A stretch of 64,000 nucleotides of DNA from Aporophyla lueneburgensis. Taxonomy: Eukaryota; Arthropoda; Insecta; Lepidoptera; Noctuidae. The notes below the pieces were generated by a model. It had not been told where the DNA came from. It worked only from the letters and a program-made list of their open reading frames with translations, and did not search any database. This document shows positions 54,601 through 63,512 of this stretch, piece after piece. The position numbers and the translations under genes are program-made. The stretch is from the NCBI GenBank assembly GCA_932294355.1, contig OW028752.1, forward strand, positions 21,683,550 through 21,747,549. The letters are read 5' to 3'. Position 1 is the stretch's first letter, and the number at the start of each line of letters is the position of its first letter.

Positions 54601-57600
54601 TGAAACAGTAACTGCCCATGCTTACGGTTTAACAGAGAGCAGAATTTTATTAAAATTAAAACTTGGAAGTTTGTGCTTTCAAGTATAGCTCCTTGAAACA
54701 TATCGAGGGTATAGTGCTCAAACCCAATAAGTACGAAATTGACAATTTCGTACTCATTGGGTTTGAGCACTAAAACCTTGATATAACAGTTACATTACAA
54801 GCCCTGCCTGCTCACTAGTGAACAACGTATTCTTTCTTCATATTTTTATTTGTAATATTTGCGGGAAAAGAGCACTAGTCATTAGTAGGGTAAAGTAATA
54901 TAATATAATATTCCACAACTATCACACAACGCCATCTAGTCCCAAGCTAAGCAGAGCTTGTGTTATGGGTACTAGACAACTGATAAACATACTTATATAT
55001 TTCTAAATACATACATACTATAGATAAATTACACCCAGACACAGAACAAATGATCGTGCTCATCACACAAACATTTGTCCTGGGTGAGAATCGAACGACC
55101 TCCGGCATAGCAGTCAGGGTCACTAACCACTAGACCAACAGGTCTGTCAAGTTAAACCCAATAAGTACGAAATTGACCATTTCGTACTTATTGGGTTTGA
55201 GCCCTATAGGTACCCTTGATAGACTAGTAGTAATGTGTATCTCCATACCTGCAGTTTGACGGCGAGCGGCTCCCAGATGCCCTTGACGGCCATGTCGACG
55301 ATCTCGCCGCTCTCGCCGTCGATGCCGGCCGAGCTGGAGCCGGCGGCGTGGCGCGCGCGCAGCGCCGTCAGCGTGCGGATCGTGTTGGCGCCGCAGTTCT
55401 GGGCCAGCGTGCGCGGGATTATCTCTGTGGGGAATACAGATAGTAAGTTAATAATAATATCTTAGGACAACCAACACATCGTTACTGATCCCAAACTAGG
55501 CAGAGCCCAACCAGACAACTGATAAATATACTTCTATACTTCTAAATATGTACATACATATTGTGGACAAATTACACCCAGACACACAAATAATTGTGCT
55601 CATCACACAAAGATTTGTCCTAAGTGGGAATCGAATCCACGACCTCCGTCTTAGCAGTCAGTCACTAACCACTAGACTAACAGGGCAGACAAGCAATTGA
55701 TAAGCAGGTACATGGTCACCATAAATCTGCAAAAGAGATGATGCCAATCATAATTTAAACGAGACAACAAGCTAACGTGTTTTTTCACATTTTTATTTTA
55801 AAAATACTGGTAACAAAACCCCTACCCTTCACCACCTGCTAAATAGTGTTCACTGCAAAGACACGAGAAATTGAGAAACGACACATCAACAACTATGATG
55901 GTATTAATATGAAATTATTGGTACGTATGTCGTATTGGTATTTGTAGAAATCGTCACGTAAAAAAAATCGCATAGAGGGGTGCTGAAGGCAAACGAGATC
56001 ATAATGAATTTCGAAGATGGCGGTTGCAATTTTTTTTTTGTCCATCCTTGGTTTTTGAAGCCGATACTGAGATCAAAATGAATAACCTAAGATAGCGGTT
56101 TATTGGTTTTATATTCGACCTTGAAGCAATACTGTAAAGAACTTCTCTGAGCCCACACTTTAATTAAGCGTTCGTCGCCAGTTTCGGTGAGTGCCAAGTT
56201 GTATGTTGATTACCATGTTTCACGACGATAACAAATATGGCGTTACATAATTATAGTCGTTAGATTCAACAAATATATAGCTATATGTAACGTATAGTTG
56301 AAAAAGAAATCTTATATTTGACATTACCAACAGACACTTTCTTTAATTTTATTTATTTCGTATCTATAAGGTTTTCATGGAAAGGCCCCTGAAACTTTGG
56401 GAAAACTGAACATCCTTTTTTTCATGGGATATTTGTATATATTCAGCCTGTATTTTTCCCACAGTTGGGACACAGGCCTCGTCTCGGTGAGAAGGAATGG
56501 GCCGTAATCTACCACGCGGACCCAGTGCGGGTTGGCAGATGTCACATGTCATCGAATTTTTGGTTCTAGCACATGCCGGTTTACCCACAATGTTTTCCTT
56601 TATTGTTTTGAGAGCAGCACCCTAATTGCGAAAAGCACTATCTATTTATCAGAATCTGAATCGTCTTGAAGATTATTTCTAAACCATTGCATCATTTGTT
56701 CGAATAAATTGTCGGCTCAGCAACGTAAATAACGCAATGAATGTTGTTTAACTATCAATATGAAACCAATTCCTACTGATAGTAAGATACGCAATTACCC
56801 CTCTGATCTTTGTATGAAATATTTCAATTTGGAGAGGACGCCTGTCGGGTCAACTAATAAGTAATATAACTAGAGGTAAATGTACAGAATTTATTCAAGC
56901 ATAATTTTCCTTACTCAAAGAATTGATCAGAATTGCACATTGAGTAACACCTTATTCAATCAACCAACTTACAGGATAATTTTATGCTCGAGATTTACCT
57001 TCCCCAAGGTGTGAGATATTTGATCCGTCTTTTGCAGACAAGACTTTATATATTTATCTTTTTATATCATTACTAGCTGACCCAGTGAACTTCTTACCGC
57101 CACGGAATCAATAAATGTTGTAATAAACTTACCGAGTTTGACAAACTGGTACTTTAAAGGTATTAAGCGTTTTCTAGCTGACACTCCTATGTTTGGTAAC
57201 CTTTTACCAAGTAATTTCCACTGGGTACTTCGAAGGCATTAAGCGTTCTATTTCTGACACCTATCCTGCCCTATGTTTTAATAGTTATTCTGCTATTCGG
57301 GGTGGTGACAAATCCATTATATCAAAAACCATGAAAATCGGTCCAGCAGTTCTCCAGTTATAAGTGTTGTAGCAAACCTGACTTTGTTTTACACATTTAG
57401 GCTACCTGACCGTACAGACGTTGTCCTGTTTCCTAGAACTCGATAGCAGCGCCAGCTACCGGGTCCAATAGTGAATCTAAACTATCCAGGGCGCCACACA
57501 ACCGCATACAAAAATAAAAATCATTCAAATCGGTCCAGCCGTTTAGGAGTTCAGTGGCATACACACGTACAGTAGAATTATATATATATATAAAGATATA

Positions 57601-60600
57601 GCATCTTACCCAGCGCCTGTGCGACGGCGCGGTAGGGCGTGTTGTGCGCGGCGTTAGCGGACAGAGCTTGTGAGACGGCCATCTCCACCGCGCCGCCGCC
57701 CGCTACTAGACGTGGGTTCAGCACCTGGAAACATAACTCATATTTTATTTATACAAATAATTAATAAGCATGGAATTCACACAAAAGTATCGTACCACAG
57801 TAGTGGATTGCTCAAGGTACAATAAAAGTGTTTATAACAATTGTGTCCAAGTGCAATCTCTGCTTCCGATTCTGTAAAGTTCACGACAAAGACGATAGAA
57901 ACTAAAGACAGATTGACACCTGCGACTCTACGGCTAGCATAGAGGCTGGCAGAGACCTCAATGCGCAAACTTTAACCATGAATTTAGCATATGGTTCGAG
58001 ACCCCCTAGCAAAGGAACTTTTCGTCGGTAATCAAAAACAAAATCAGCTGTTCCATAGAAAAGTGCAATACCTATGCGGTCAAAATTTAAGGAACAGCAA
58101 ACTTTTTAAACAACCGCTATAAAATCACCGGTTCAGAATCATGTACCAAAACCATGGTAGCAGGAAGAACTCGAATCACAATTATTCATTCTCGACAGCG
58201 ACTAACGCTAATGGACAGTTTTCAATGGCATCTCTGCCCAAAACTTTATCTAATTTCTAGTAATTGTAACCAATGCTTACCAAATTCTTAGCAACGTGCA
58301 GGGCATCTTGAAGATTCCTCTCGATCTCATTAAGGACGTCCTTTGAAGCGCCGCGCAGTAAAATGGTACACGCCTGAAATATAGAAATGTTTTTAGAAAA
58401 ATATTATAATGACGAGGGTCTACCAGTAATGCCATCTATAATTTTTCATACAAATTATTATATTACAGCTCTTTCTCATGTCATGATCTCATAGCCGTAT
58501 TAGGTAATCAGAGCAGTTCATCGCCCACACATTTAGTATTTGAGAGATGTGAGTTTGGGACATCTTTACATAGTATACAACAAAGTCGCTTCCCACGTTT
58601 GTACACTTAGATCTTTTAATCTACGTAACGTATTTTAATGCGGTTCATCAATATACAGAGTGATTCAAGAGGAAGCCCTATACGCGGGCGAAGCCGCTGG
58701 CAAAAGCTAGTAATTAAGTATTTATGCTCCTTTGTCCTGTATTCCCTGAATTACGAATTTGTTAAAATATGTCTGTATTGACCAAAAAGATCAGAGAAGA
58801 CATATGAAGAGGTGCAATATAGATCCCCCTCTTAGGGAGGAGTTGGCAAAGGAACGACTTGTATGGAGGCATTTGGCAATACATATTTTTATACTTTGAA
58901 CACCAGCAGACGAGAGATTTTAACAGCTGGCGAGATTAACTCAAGAGTAAGCCATCCTCCAACATACAATATCATTACCACAGTGGCATTCTAACGTGCA
59001 TGGCATGTATGTAGGAGGGATCAATGTTAGTGCCCTCTCTATCTAAAAGCAGGCCTTTGCACTGCAGTGGAACAGTAAAAAGCTGGTATTATAGTTGGAT
59101 AGCATACCTTAGGGTTCTTGCACTCGGTAACGAACGTGAAGTACTCGTCGCCGATCTTCTTGATCTCGAACTTGCCAGCTCCGAGTCCCACGTCTGATTC
59201 CTTCAACTCCTCAGTACGATTCACGATGGTGGCTCCGCAAGCGCGTGCGAGACGATTGTTATCGGTTTTACGCAGTCTGCAGGAGAAAAAGAGTTTAGAT
59301 ATTTGAGAACTCATCACTGATCGATTATTTTTTGTATTGTAAAATGATATCAGACACAGGGAAGGTTCATTTTTCGTTCATTTCTAAATTAATAAGAAAA
59401 GAACGTCCCTTAATTTTATTTTTCGGTCATTTGATAGGCCAGTGAAAGATGGCCAAGCAAGCGCCGAAATCCTTGGAGCAGTTCACTAGTTAATTCTTTG
59501 CTCATTTTTTATTCAATTTGTGTTCAGACTATTGATACACTTCGAGTGCCGAATGAAAGGCACAAAATGAAACATCTAAAATCAGTTTAATATACATTGA
59601 TCTTATATTCATCAGCAACAACAACGTATTTATTATCAAAAAGCCTTGTGCTCTCTCATTCCTAATATTACCCCTTTAGGGGATGAATTTTCAGAAATCC
59701 GTCACTAGTTGGCTATAAACAATTCTGTCAATGTATGGACTAAATATGAGATTTTTATTTGGTAGACTGAAAGTCGTGAGTATATTGCTTACCTGCGAAT
59801 AGCCGTGATGCCAGCCTTGACAAGGTAGTGCTGCGCGAGGTCGGACACTCCCTTCTCCGTAAAGATGACGTCAGGCTTCAGAGCAATGATCTCTTCGCAC
59901 TGGCGCTGAACGTGCTCCTCTTCCAACTGTAGTAGCCTTGAGAAGTCCTGGGCAAGAAGTAATAAATTTTAGAATAATGTAAAGATGAACAAACAAACGT
60001 AATATTTTGAAAAAGACTGTTGATGGAGTAGTTAGGTACTCCAATATTTACTCATTATAATTGAATAAAAACTGATAATGTGTCTGTGGGCATGGTTAAA
60101 TTTACTAAAATATATTTTAAGAACAGAGTTTCTTGAGAAATGTTTCAAAAATGTACAATCGACAGACCACCAAAACATTTGGAAACAAGAGGAATCAGGG
60201 CCGATGACTATTGTGACAATTTCTTGTATGTTAAGCATACTATGAATAGCACCGGTGGGACCAGAACCCATCGTGCCACTCCCTTTTGGGTTCCTACGCT
60301 CTCTGGTAAGAAAACGTACCAGGGATCTACACTGTGAGCTATGGGTGGACCAAAGTGAGTGCAGATAGGCCAAGGAAGCACTTCCTACCATCGATGCCCG
60401 CCTCACAAAACAGGTCTTCCGGTTAGACAAACGACAGCTGCTTATGGTTACAGCAGCAATAACTGGCCATGGGTCGTTTAATAAACATCTATTTGTCATA
60501 GGAGTTACAGACAGTCCGCTGTGCAGGGCCTGCATTGAGGATGATGGGACAGCAGCGCACGTACTTCTATACTGCCCCGCGATCGCCACATACATGGCCA

Positions 60601-63512
60601 AGTACTTCGGTAACCCAGGCACCCTACGTGAGATATTCAGCAACATCAAGGCTTTGCTGGCCTTTCTCGAGGAGCTGGGGTGGATCGAATAACCGATTTC
60701 CCAACCGTACGCAAAATACGCGCTCAGACGTGGAGTTGCGGACACCAGCCCGTTCTGCCTATTACCTATACTATGAGCAGTCAGTTCAGCCACTAATCGT
60801 GCTGATAGATATATATTTCACATTAAAACGACAAACAACAGGACACAATACATTAGAACAACTGATTGACTAATGTTTTTTATCCATACTTGTCCTCCTG
60901 TCATACATATAACTCATGCAAATATGAAGAGAATAAAAATCCGGAGCCTCAGCTTAAGCCAAGTACAACTCATACCTGTTCTCCCGAGACATCAATGTTA
61001 GTTGGACTTTCTCCCTTGTAAGGGGCAGTCGAGCTGAAAGATAAGCTGGTTCTTGATGTAAGGACGCAACTTAGCAAAAAACCAATAATGTTTTCACTGC
61101 AGGGACAGAGGCCTCCTCTCGGTGAGCGGGAGCGGGCCGTAATCCACCACGCGAGCCTAGTACGCGACGGTGGATGTCACTTATCTTGGAATTTTTGGTT
61201 CTAGGACATGCCGGTTTCCTCATGATGTTTTACTTCACCGTTTTGAGATGCAAGTTGTTACATGGTAATTAAAAGTAAAACCTTCATACTCATACCTGTT
61301 CTCCCAAGATCTCAATGTTGGTCTGACTCTCTCCCTTCTTGTACTCTAGGGGGCAGTCGAGAAGAATGATGCGCGGGTTCTCGATGTAACGCCGCATCTT
61401 GGGGTGAGTAACATCCTTGTTGAACATAACTCCATTGAGGACACGAGACTCTTCGACAGAACCGCCTGGAATCTTCTCTACTTTGGCGTAGCTGTAATTT
61501 TGTTATGGTGTTAGTTATTTGGAAACACAAGGGTCATTGCTATATCTGAACAAATTATCTAACAAATAAATTTTAAAAATGGTACAGAATCTTATACCTT
61601 TAAACGAGCAATTCTTGTATATCTATACTAATATTATAAAGCTGAAGAGTTTGTTTGTTTGTTTGTTTGTTTGTTTGATTGAACGCGCTAATCTCAGGAA
61701 CTACTGGTCCGAATTGAAAAATTCTTTTTGTGTTGGGTAGCTTATTTATCGTGGGAGGCTATAGGCTATATAACATCACGCTACAACTAAGAGGAGCGGA
61801 GCAGTAATGAAAAATGTTGCAAAAACGGGGAAAATTTATTTCTTTTGAAAGTTTCCGTTGCGTGCGCTGCGTAAACGGTTAAAGTAACGCAAAAATTATG
61901 TATGACGGAATTGTTCCTTTTAAAAAGTTCTAAAAAAAAGTCCGCGAGAGCATATGTCTATCTTTTAAGGTTGACTCACTATAACTCAAAAGGAGCGAGC
62001 AGCAACGAAAAATGGACGAAAACTAGCAGGCAAATCGATGCGACGGGAAGGGTCAGGGGAGCAAAAATTTGACGCGGACGAAGTCGCGGGCAGAAGCTAG
62101 TATATATATATAATCTGAATCTCGGAAACGGCTCCAACGATTTTCATGAAATTTAGTATACAGGGGGTTTCGGGGGCGATAAATCGATCTAGCTAGGATT
62201 CATTTTTAGAAAATGTCGTTTTATACATGTTTTCAACAATCAACTTTATCGATAATAAACCTAAACATAAATTCAAGTTTTTTGTTATATTGGAAGAAAA
62301 ATAACAAAATGTAATTTGTATTTAAATATAATTTCTAAAAAACACAATTTAGCAAAAAAAAAATTAAATACCGAGCAAAGCTCGGGCATCCAGGTACTTT
62401 ATATAAAATTATATGCCAGACCAGTTTCACAACTTGTCTTACTGGTCTGTAAGACATCCATAGGAAGTATCTTGCATAAAATATGACCATAAGAAGTGAT
62501 AATCTTGATCTAGAAGAAACTCAGGTTTATGTTTTAGAACATTTATGTGCACCTCAAGCTTGCATACAAATTAGAATAATGACATTGAAATTTTGCTGCA
62601 ATTTTAACTAGACGCCATATCAACACTATTTTATTTAGGTAAAGTGTTGGAATAGGCGAACCACAGGCAAGATGGTCAGATGCAATCAGGAAAGCTGTTA
62701 GAGGCAGCATCTAGCGTGCGGTTCACACAGCAGAAGATGGCCTCCATTGAAAATAGTTTTTAGTTACAATCTACAGAATTAAAAAACAGCGAAGAAAAGA
62801 GGATTGAAATAGAGTAAAAATAGGAACTTACTTTTTAATGTCAACTTCAACTCTGCCATGCTCATTGACTGTGACAGTGTTGACGGCATCAAGGGAGATG
62901 TCCACAGCGAGGTCGGCCCAGCGACCAATGTATTTTGTGCCCACGCATGAACGGATCTGAGGAGAATAAATAGGTTACTAATAAAACTCTAAGTTTTGTG
63001 AAATAGTAAAAAAAAACCGGCCAAATGCGAGTTGGACTCACGCACGAAGGGTTCCATACCATTATAGGCAAAAAATCACGTTTGTTGTATGGGAGCCCCT
63101 TAAATATTTATTTTAATCTGCTTTTTTAGTATTTGTTGTTATAGCGGCAACAGAAATACATCATCTGTGAAAATTTCAACTCTCTATGATTCATGAGATA
63201 CAGCCTGGTGACAGACGGACAGACACTGGATTCTTAGTAATAGGGTTCCGTTTTACCCTATGAACCCATATGCAAAAACAAGAAAAGATTGCTAATGCTC
63301 AGTAAAATACTCACAACTTCCTTCAACTTGTCTCTATCATTCAAGTCAATGGGAATAGAGATCTTATCCTGTAGCAGTTTGACTGCATCTTCAAGTGCTT
63401 GCCGGTACTGCCTGATGATCACTGTAGGGTGGATGTTCTGTACCAGGAACTGTTCAGCAACTGCCAACATCTCACCAGCCAGAACGATGACTGATGTTGT
63501 TCCATCACCAAC
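45476..63512 (-). CDS. CCT3: CCT3, T-complex protein 1 subunit gamma (3' nine exons; 5' part off the window)
   Basis: Subunit of the cytosolic TRiC/CCT chaperonin, which folds actin, tubulin and other proteins with ATP. Exons: 63512-63315, 62956-62832, 61491-61296, 59947-59793, 59276-59108, 58373-58281, 57724-57610, 55424-55249, 45604-45476. All introns are GT/AG and the phases join without a break to 451 codons plus stop. The first visible residues VGDGTTSVIVLAGEMLAVAEQFL hold the GDGTTS ATP-binding motif. Later diagnostics are IGRWADLAVDISLDAV, YAKVEKIPGGSVEES, RKTDNNRLARACGATIV, IKKIGDEYFTF, LVAGGGAVEMA and IDDIVSGSKK. Roughly 90 N-terminal residues (CCT3 is about 545 aa) lie to the right. 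Exon 7 looks a few residues shorter than the vertebrate protein I recall. The last intron (9.6 kb) holds a BEL/Pao element. Confidence 0.95.
45770..45905. repeat. Foldback repeat in the last CCT3 intron
   Basis: AACCAAACAAAATAGTAGAA/TTCTACTTTTTAGTTTGGTT and AAAGCGTGGGGTGCTT/AAGCACCCCCCACGCTTT pair over about 55 bp around a short AT loop, about 165 bp from exon i. Confidence 0.8.
46347..46351. repeat. BEL/Pao target site duplication (left)
   Basis: GATGT, repeated at 54497-54501. Confidence 0.85.
46352..46982 (+). repeat. BEL/Pao 5' LTR
   Basis: 631 bp, from TGTTTCGGACCG to GGCAGCGTACA. It lacks a stretch of about 35 bp present in the 3' LTR after GAAGGTCAAGTG. Otherwise I count about five substitutions and one single-base indel. 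CCAGGTAAGTTC near 46783-46794 resembles a splice donor. Confidence 0.93.
46983..47649 (+). other. BEL/Pao leader, T/G-skewed
   Basis: Untranslated leader between LTR and gag. TGGTATTCAGAGC just inside the LTR is a candidate primer-binding site (starts TGG, tRNA not identified). 47260-47650 is strikingly poor in C and full of TTG and TTTG. Confidence 0.5.
47650..48067 (+). pseudogene. BEL/Pao gag, N-terminal part
   Basis: About 139 codons of gag. LPTLELPHFDGRSDHWYDF followed by FASLVDARSDLRPAQKLAYL is the conserved N-terminal domain of BEL/Pao gag (DUF1759-type). The frame is open until the DNA transposon starts at 48068 (TSD 48065-48067). It resumes in the same phase at 51258. Confidence 0.85.
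48065..48067. repeat. CTG target duplication of the inserted DNA transposon (left)
   Basis: CTG, with partner 51255-51257. With this reading both inverted repeats are exactly symmetrical and the gag phase is kept. Confidence 0.7.
48608..48830. other. Protein-like stretch inside the DNA transposon
   Basis: The plus frame from about 48690 reads VVKPFIKITAASTSDQTRVP then a Pro/Ala/Thr-rich part, and ends at a donor-like GTGAGT. A minus frame of 68 codons overlaps it. A candidate acceptor (TTTTTTAG) precedes another short frame at 49194. It could be a captured exon or chance. Confidence 0.25.
49890..50133 (+). mobile_element. Short non-autonomous Helitron
   Basis: Begins TCTATACTTATAATATTATA and ends GCGGAAGCTAG, inserted between A and T as Helitrons do. 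The paralogous unit at about 50390-50470 has the same flanks joined without it, an internal empty site. Same family as 61622-62100. Confidence 0.9.
50492..50499. repeat. RTE fragment target duplication (left)
   Basis: ACAACACT, repeated at 50671-50678. Confidence 0.8.
50500..50670 (+). mobile_element. RTE-type LINE, 5'-truncated 3' end
   Basis: 171 bp encoding the last residues of an RTE-type ORF (RVGRPSTRWTDDLVKGAGIR-like; then AEAYVQQWTSFG) and the (GAT)n tail. Flanked by the 8-bp duplication ACAACACT. The GGCCTATGTCCAGCAGTGGA tail is the module shared with SINE families A and B. Confidence 0.85.
50760..50960 (+). other. Unrecognised 66-codon frame in the DNA transposon
   Basis: Starts MPARQYIYVRLQLMDLITTY, then a LEPKKPGGPTFETLRPFFEV segment, and ends NFLKA, stop. 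Composition is protein-like. It may be a captured gene end or the tail of a lost transposase. Family not recognised. Confidence 0.3.
51255..51257. repeat. CTG target duplication of the inserted DNA transposon (right)
   Basis: Partner of 48065-48067. Confidence 0.7.
51258..52237 (+). pseudogene. BEL/Pao gag, C-terminal part with zinc knuckles
   Basis: Continues gag after the DNA transposon. NALKRLDLPVDHWSY then VLQRLPADLRAHFE is the second conserved gag block. Cysteine clusters follow (CEFCRDTGHGMGTCEAF, CFPCLGAHFHRDC, CRICRGSHLDILC), the typical three-knuckle set of BEL gag, then a Pro/Arg-rich linker. The frame ends at 52237, where protease and RT should begin. Confidence 0.87.
52460..53060 (+). 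pseudogene. BEL/Pao pol remnant (RNase H-like region)
   Basis: Two frames cover it. ATLVCDAYSHGYAAVVCLRT (RNase H start with its Asp) continues after a shift near 52570-52600 as VLAKSKVAPLRTALTIPKLE, then AWTDSQIVLCWLK and WRHLPGDLNPGAVASRG, ending in PLWWGPDWL. These are conserved pol blocks after RT in BEL/Pao. RT itself is deleted between gag and this region. Confidence 0.85.
53374..53830 (+). pseudogene. BEL/Pao integrase C-terminal remnant
   Basis: EAAVKAAQGLWRRLLGD, then AVLNSRPLCPLSSDPNDLEA and TPVHFLI, and after a stop and frame change WRT-like residues ending SLEYLHILQQRVRWT. This is the conserved end of BEL integrase. The catalytic core is missing. A run of 13 G at about 53401-53413 lies just upstream and may mark the deletion junction or an assembly-prone site. 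Confidence 0.82.
53831..54496 (+). repeat. BEL/Pao 3' LTR
   Basis: 666 bp, TGTTTCGGACCG to GGCAGCGTACA, about 35 bp longer than the 5' LTR. A purine-rich stretch with a run of G (53814-53826) directly precedes it and could be the polypurine tract. Confidence 0.93.
54712..54772. repeat. Near-perfect 30-bp palindrome, copy 1
   Basis: CTCAAACCCAATAAGTACGA and its complement around one central base, with one mismatch. Lies between the 3' LTR and CCT3 exon h. Copy 2 is at 55154-55198. Confidence 0.88.
54905..55148 (-). repeat. tRNA-derived SINE, family E
   Basis: Full antisense copy of 17452-17705: ATATTCCACAACTATCACAC, GAGCTTGTGTTATGGGTACT, and the head with TCACTAACCACTAGACC. Confidence 0.8.
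55154..55198. repeat. Palindrome, copy 2
   Basis: AACCCAATAAGTACGAAAT and its complement around TGACC. Outer arm missing on the side of the adjacent SINE. Confidence 0.85.
55249..55424 (-). CDS. CCT3: CCT3 exon h
   Basis: IIPRTLAQNCGANTIRTLTA to GIWEPLAVKLQ. Equatorial C-terminal part. G+C-rich with an alanine/serine stretch (ARHAAGSSSAGIDGE). Confidence 0.93.
55470..55690 (-). repeat. tRNA-derived SINE, family E, diverged
   Basis: CATCACACAAAGATTTGTCC, GGGAATCGAATCCACGACCT and TCACTAACCACTAGACTAAC. Lies in the CCT3 intron next to exon h. Confidence 0.75.
56440..56630 (-). repeat. tRNA-derived SINE, family A
   Basis: Antisense body: CAGTTGGGACACAGGCCTCG, TCTCGGTGAGAAGG and CACATGCCGGTTTACC. 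CCT3 intron. Confidence 0.7.
56640..56820. repeat. Unnamed dispersed repeat, copy 2
   Basis: Matches 11560-11740 in block order (TTGAAGATTATTTCTAAACC, AATAACGCAATGAATGTTGT, CAATTCCTA, AATTACCCCTC). Confidence 0.55.
57400..57600 (-). repeat. Helitron-like relic
   Basis: CAGACGTTGTCCTGTTTCC also occurs at 41949-41963 after an ACTAGCTGACCC end. AATCGGTCCAGCCGTTTAGG is typical Helitron interior. It directly precedes CCT3 exon g. Confidence 0.5.
57610..57724 (-). CDS. CCT3: CCT3 exon g
   Basis: VLNPRLVAGGGAVEMAVSQA to PYRAVAQAL plus one base. GGG is part of the ATP site. The stretch between QAL and PYRAV is shorter than in the human protein as I recall it. Very G+C-rich. Confidence 0.92.
58047..58105. 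repeat. Small foldback repeat (GCTGTTCCATA family)
   Basis: CAGCTGTTCCATAGAAAAGT, GCAATACCTATGCGGTCAAA and AAGGAACAGC; the ends are complementary. Relatives at 12359-12425 and 36888-36962. Confidence 0.55.
58281..58373 (-). CDS. CCT3: CCT3 exon f
   Basis: 31 codons, ACTILLRGASKDVLNEIERN to VAKNL. The LRG and ER-LQDAL region leads into the intermediate domain. Confidence 0.93.
58660..58712 (+). mobile_element. Helitron 3' terminus
   Basis: GTGATTCAAGAGGAAGCC then ACGCGGGCGAAGCCGCTGGC and AAAAGCTAG before T, parallel to 39600-40017. Confidence 0.6.
59108..59276 (-). CDS. CCT3: CCT3 exon e
   Basis: LRKTDNNRLARACGATIVNR to FVTECKNPK. The RKTDN and IKKIGDEYF stretches are diagnostic of the gamma subunit. 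Confidence 0.94.
59793..59947 (-). CDS. CCT3: CCT3 exon d
   Basis: DFSRLLQLEEEHVQRQCEEI to YLVKAGITAIR plus two bases. Apical domain. Confidence 0.93.
60320..60870 (+). pseudogene. LINE ORF2 C-terminal fragment (RNase H-associated region)
   Basis: The frame includes LTKQVFRLDKRQLLMVTAAI, TGHGSFNKHL, and CRACIEDDGTAAHVLLYCPA, the cysteine-histidine motif that ends ORF2 in RNase H-bearing LINEs (R1, LOA or Jockey groups). It ends FLEELGWIE, stop near 60692. One in-frame TAG occurs about 60 codons earlier. 5'-truncated, inside a CCT3 intron in opposite orientation. A long minus-strand frame over it is a shadow. Confidence 0.75.
60971..61062 (-). pseudogene. Decayed partial duplicate of CCT3 exon c
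   Basis: On the minus strand it reads CTCGACTGCCCC, then a shortened AAGGGAGAAAGTCCAAC, then CGGGAGAACAG with the donor GTATGAG, parallel to the last ~95 bp of exon c at 61296-61395. About 7 bp are missing in the middle and substitutions are frequent, so the reading frame is broken. It is probably a relic of a local tandem duplication. Confidence 0.75.
61085..61265 (-). repeat. tRNA-derived SINE, family A
   Basis: ACAGAGGCCTCCTCTCGGTG, GGAATTTTTGGTTCTAGGAC and TTCACCGTTTTGAGA antisense. It lies between exon c and its decayed copy. Confidence 0.7.
61296..61491 (-). CDS. CCT3: CCT3 exon c
   Basis: YAKVEKIPGGSVEESRVLNG to ESQTNIEILGEQ, start of the apical substrate-binding domain. A decayed copy of its 3' half lies 240 bp downstream at 60971-61062. 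Confidence 0.93.
61590..62397 (+). mobile_element. Hairpin-ended Helitron-like repeat, split by a Helitron
   Basis: The left part (61590-61621, CTTATACCTTTAAACGAGCA) and right part (62101-62397, with CCGAGCAAAGCTCGG near the end) together match the uninterrupted copy at 18251-18509. Confidence 0.75.
61622..62100 (+). mobile_element. Non-autonomous Helitron (Lep1-like)
   Basis: Begins TCTATACTAATATTATAAAG, then CTGAAGAGTTTGTTTG repeats and a body of the known lepidopteran family, ending CGCGGGCAGAAGCTAG. Inserted between A and T with no duplication. 479 bp, no Rep/helicase frame. Confidence 0.9.
62640..62755 (+). repeat. LINE ORF C-terminal relic
   Basis: With gaps, the plus strand reads GEPQARWSDAIRKAVRGSI, a motif of the LINE ORF end preceding the tail modules. 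Frameshifts present. CCT3 intron next to exon b. Confidence 0.45.
62832..62956 (-). CDS. CCT3: CCT3 exon b
   Basis: IRSCVGTKYIGRWADLAVDI to VEVDIK plus two bases. Equatorial-to-intermediate domain. Donor GTAAGT. Confidence 0.93.
63016..63262. repeat. Common lepidopteran dispersed repeat
   Basis: CCGGCCAAATGCGAGTTGGA, CGGCAACAGAAATACATCAT, CAGCCTGGTGACAGACGGAC and AATAGGGTTCCGTTTTACCC occur in this order in many lepidopteran introns as I recall. It fills most of the intron between exons a and b. Confidence 0.65.
63315..63512 (-). CDS. CCT3: CCT3 exon a
   Basis: 66 codons from VGDGTTSV to DKLKEV, phase 0 at both ends. It encodes the end of the N-terminal equatorial part with the nucleotide-binding GDGTT. 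Acceptor AG at 63514-63513, donor GTGAGT at 63314-63309. Confidence 0.93.

Noticed and set aside
60032..60793. A 253-codon minus-strand open frame
   Set aside because: It is antisense to the LINE fragment at 60320-60870, whose plus-strand residues match a known motif; the minus reading has no recognisable features.
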